DNA from: Limnanthes douglasii subsp. nivea | Lineage: Eukaryota > Streptophyta > Magnoliopsida > Brassicales > Limnanthaceae | Direction of reading: 5' to 3' | Assembly (NCBI GenBank): GCA_036936605.1 | Contig: JAUPFV010000004.1 | Location: forward strand, 66,488,352 to 66,552,351 | Length of the DNA stretch: 64,000 bases | In this document: in pieces, positions 61,609 to 64,000 of the stretch | Layout of the letters: every line of letters begins with the position of its first letter | Numbering within the stretch: position 1 is the stretch's first letter | Made by a program: the position numbers and the translations under genes | Notes under the pieces: model-generated | What the model was told of the DNA's origin: nothing | The model's input: the letters and a program-made list of their open reading frames with translations, nothing else | Databases searched by the model: none

Positions 61609-64000
61609 TTAGGGCTTGTTTCCTTCAGACGTTCCTTCACCACCATCATCTTTTTTAGGACTTTTGAGTTCGGCATTCGAACTCTTACCAGTTCCCTCTT
61701 CATCATCAGTAGTGGAATCGATTCCACTGGAGTAGTTGCGTTTGTCACCATCTGCTAGAGTATGAAATGGGATGTCTTCGTAATCCACATACTTCCATAG
61801 GGGACCCATGGTCCTCTTCAGAAAGGTCTCATAGAACAGAAGCACCATATCAGACTTGATAACATCCTCTTTTGTTTCTAAAGAGTCTATTACTTCGTTG
61901 GTATACTTATCAATACTCGCTTGGATAGCTTGCTCTTGCTGGCTCTTTAATTCCTCTTTTTCCTTGGTAATCTCTGAAACAGTGCTCTCTAGTTTAGTCT
62001 TCTCAACGGTTAAGGTTTGAATGAAACCATCCTTGTTCTTCAATTCCTCCTTCAACATTGTGAGGTCTTTTGAATAAGAGGTTTCTAAGTCAGAATACTT
62101 AGTTTGGAGCTCAATTCTGGCTCCTTCTGATGTGGCTAACTTAGTTTCTAAATCCTCATTGTCCTTCTTCAGTGCCTCCATCTCCTTCTTCAGTTCCTCT
62201 ATACTTTGCTGAGCGTTTAGGAGACTGTTTGAAAAATATTTTTTGTCAGAATTGAGGGAGTTGATAAGGTTGATCTAACTTTTCACCTGTCTTTCCAGAT
62301 CAAGTATTGGCCGGGTATGACCGAGGAGGGAGTGGCTCTGGACATCTTGCTCTCCGGAAACGGAGAAGGATTTACCATTGAAGGTCACCATATTGGAAAA
62401 ATTGGAGGGACGATAGGGACCTACAAAATCATCCTTCTCAGAATCATTAAAATACAAACCAATGTCTTGAAGGGCACTGATGTCCACTTCATCATTCCCT
62501 CCCCCAGCAATCTCTCCGAACTGGAGATCTGTTGGGATTTCCTTTTGCAAGTTGGGATCAACAGGGTCTGGTGGAGGTTGGATTTATGAAGGATGAAGAA
62601 TTATTTCTTCTCCCAAGGTAACCTTCTTCTTCTTAGCAACTTTCTCATCACTACTGCCCCCCGTTTCCTATTCTTCTTACGAGGCTTTGGTGGAATCTGC
62701 GACCCTCTAGCCTCCCTCAATGTTTCAACCTCTACTACTTTGAGTAGGGCTGCATCAATCCCCCCTTGTTCTTCATCTTTCTAGGAGCCTTAGCTCTGGA
62801 TGGTAAGAATAACTTGCCATCCTTGGCCTCTGTCCTTTTGAGAATCACGCCAGGAGGAAGAATGGTGGTTATCTCTTCCCATGTGAGGTCTCTCGGCCTG
62901 TGGTGTTTCACAGATGAGACCTCATGAAATTTCCCGATGTGAAGAAATTATGGAAGGCATTCCCCCAGTGCTCCTAAGCCCATTCATTGAGTTTTGCACA
63001 AGTCTTTTTCCCCTCCTCCAAATGTCCGGTGAACTCCTTCGGTAGCACTGAAAATAAGTAACAAGCTAGTTAGAATAAGAAAACTTATAATTTAAAAAGA
63101 AAAAACTTGGAAGACAAGAAGAAGAAGAAAGGAAATTACTAGTGTTTTTTCACCTCCTAGTCAACATACTAGGGTTGGTGTTGGCCTTATTCTTCCTACT
63201 ATTTTCCCACGCTCCAGTAACGAACAAGAACTGTGTCCTCCAATTCTTTTTGGACTCCAACAGGTCGTCCACAACTTTAAAGTCATTCCTTATGTTGTGA
63301 TGGAAGAATGGAACCTGATGGTTCTTGCACAAGCTTGCTACAACAGCAAATTGCTCTATCGTAAGTGGGATCTTCGACAACCTTGATGCCATGATACAGG
63401 AAAGGAGAAAATACCAAATATTGGGGCTTAACTGGCTAGGGCAAAGTTTCACCAAGTGAAAATATTTAACGATCTCTGGGTCTAACGGGAACTGGATTCC
63501 CTAATTTAGCACTTCGGTAAATATTACCACCTCATTTAGCTTGCAATCCATAATAGTCTCCGGAGTGATAGGTATCCTTACCTTTACAGACTCCGGAATC
63601 CCCCATTTGGTCCGGATTTGGCCCAACTCAGCAGTATTGGTGTAGATGTAGTTGATGTTTTGCAAGGCCAACAGATATTTGACTCTAACGTGTTTGAAAC
63701 AAGAGCCTACCTTGCCCTATAAGCACTCCGAAAGCGAGTCCGGATGAGTCATACAGATTTTGACCTTACTCTTGCCCTTTTTATCAGAAGCATCATCTCT
63801 CGTTTGACCTGATGCCTCGATTTTGAAGGGGGCCTCCTTGATGTTGTCTACCATAATCTCTTCCATCACTGTGGAAGGTTTGTCAGTTTCCTTAGAAGAA
63901 GGGGGGGTCATTTTCTTACACTGAAGGTTGTTTAGGTGGTTGAGCACTTGTTGCCTCTGAAGGCCTAGTGTCTGGCTGAGGTTGTCATCCGAAGGGCTTG
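61609..64000 (-). pseudogene. Antisense extra gene (aORF) relic of E4
   Basis: The stop is TAA at 61609. Moving 5' along the - strand: acidic tail and MVLLFYETFLKR (near 61850), coiled coil (61900-62180), a segment with YFNDSEKDDFVGPY (62275-62550), the junction LPKEFTG near 63030, an intron (63048-63153), then LCPSQLSPNIWYFLLSCIMASRLSKIPL (63150-63455) and 63717-63947 with TVMEEIMVDNIKEAPF. It aligns with E1 aORF almost everywhere but has stops and shifts. The N-terminus is outside the window. Confidence 0.85.
63048..63153 (-). other. Intron in the E4 aORF (106 bp)
   Basis: On the - strand GTGAAA follows the exon end CTAGGAG, a branch-like TTCTAAC lies about 30 bp before the acceptor TTATTTTCAG, and the next exon reads TGCTACCGAAGGAG, equivalent to ELPKE in E1. 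Position is the same as in E1 and E2. Confidence 0.75.

Larger units (their letters stand above)
56331..64000 (+). mobile_element. Degraded Tat-lineage element E4, open to the right edge
   Basis: It reads on the + strand: gag from its middle (GSKEVKGNEDTII, 56331 on), protease, RT, RNase H, archaeal-type RNase H, integrase to 61068, hairpin spacer, then the antisense gene on - from 61609 to the right edge. The 5' LTR and gag N-terminus are absent, so it was truncated at about 56331. The 3' LTR would lie beyond 64000. Many stops; clearly older than E2. Confidence 0.9.

Overview
This is nuclear DNA of a flowering plant, most likely a eudicot. It is AT-rich, has spliceosomal introns, and carries plant-specific host genes: a six-exon ACT-domain-repeat gene of the ACR9/ACR10 type, an intronless peroxisomal enoyl-CoA delta isomerase, and a fragment of a CHUP1-like chloroplast-positioning gene. 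About nine tenths of the window is transposon sequence, much of it nested. I cannot name the species.

Layout. 1-3145: right end of a degraded Tat-type Ty3/Gypsy element (E0; reads +, 3' LTR 2819-3145). 3146-3660: two short exon-like pieces. 3885-6003: small non-autonomous LTR element with copia-type ends, holding a 650-bp hAT element that has an 8-bp target duplication. 6032-6429: last two exons of a CHUP1-like gene. 7225-15100: LINE and old Ty3/Gypsy relics on the - strand, with a solo LTR (12851-13227). 16136-26663: complete, very young Tat element E1 (reads -). 27307-42429: a LINE (+) whose RNase H domain is split by a second complete but decaying Tat element E2 (31447-41798, reads -). 42533-46895: the two host genes, both -. 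47440-52118: two LINE relics (-), one carrying a solo LTR. 52780-55250: a Mutator-like relic with tandem-repeat arms. 56331-64000: a degraded Tat element E4 (reads +) that runs off the right edge.

The most interesting system is the extra gene in the Tat elements. E0, E1, E2 and E4 each carry, between integrase and 3' LTR, a large gene (aORF) in antisense to gag-pol. In E1 it is intact and would encode about 960 residues. Where they can be compared, the copies share (i) a promoter with the palindrome GACACGTGTC and a TATA box (E0, E1, E2); (ii) a GT-AG intron at the same codon, of 81, about 92 and 106 bp (E1, E2, E4); and (iii) a 3' UTR with a duplicated CCTTGG/CCAAGG hairpin around a CCGG-type hairpin (E1, E2, E4). 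An intron antisense to the genomic RNA cannot be spliced out during retrotransposition, which may explain the orientation. The aORF looks like an independently transcribed cargo gene.

E1 looks capable of being autonomous. Its LTRs differ by one substitution and one 4-bp indel, and both long frames are open. Gag-protease and RT-dual RNase H-integrase lie in one frame separated by a single stop codon (CAA TAG CAG). The stop position is conserved in E1, E2 and E4, suggesting readthrough expression of pol. Extra open frames in antisense are known for the Tat lineage; the intron, promoter and hairpin conservation are what I consider worth following.
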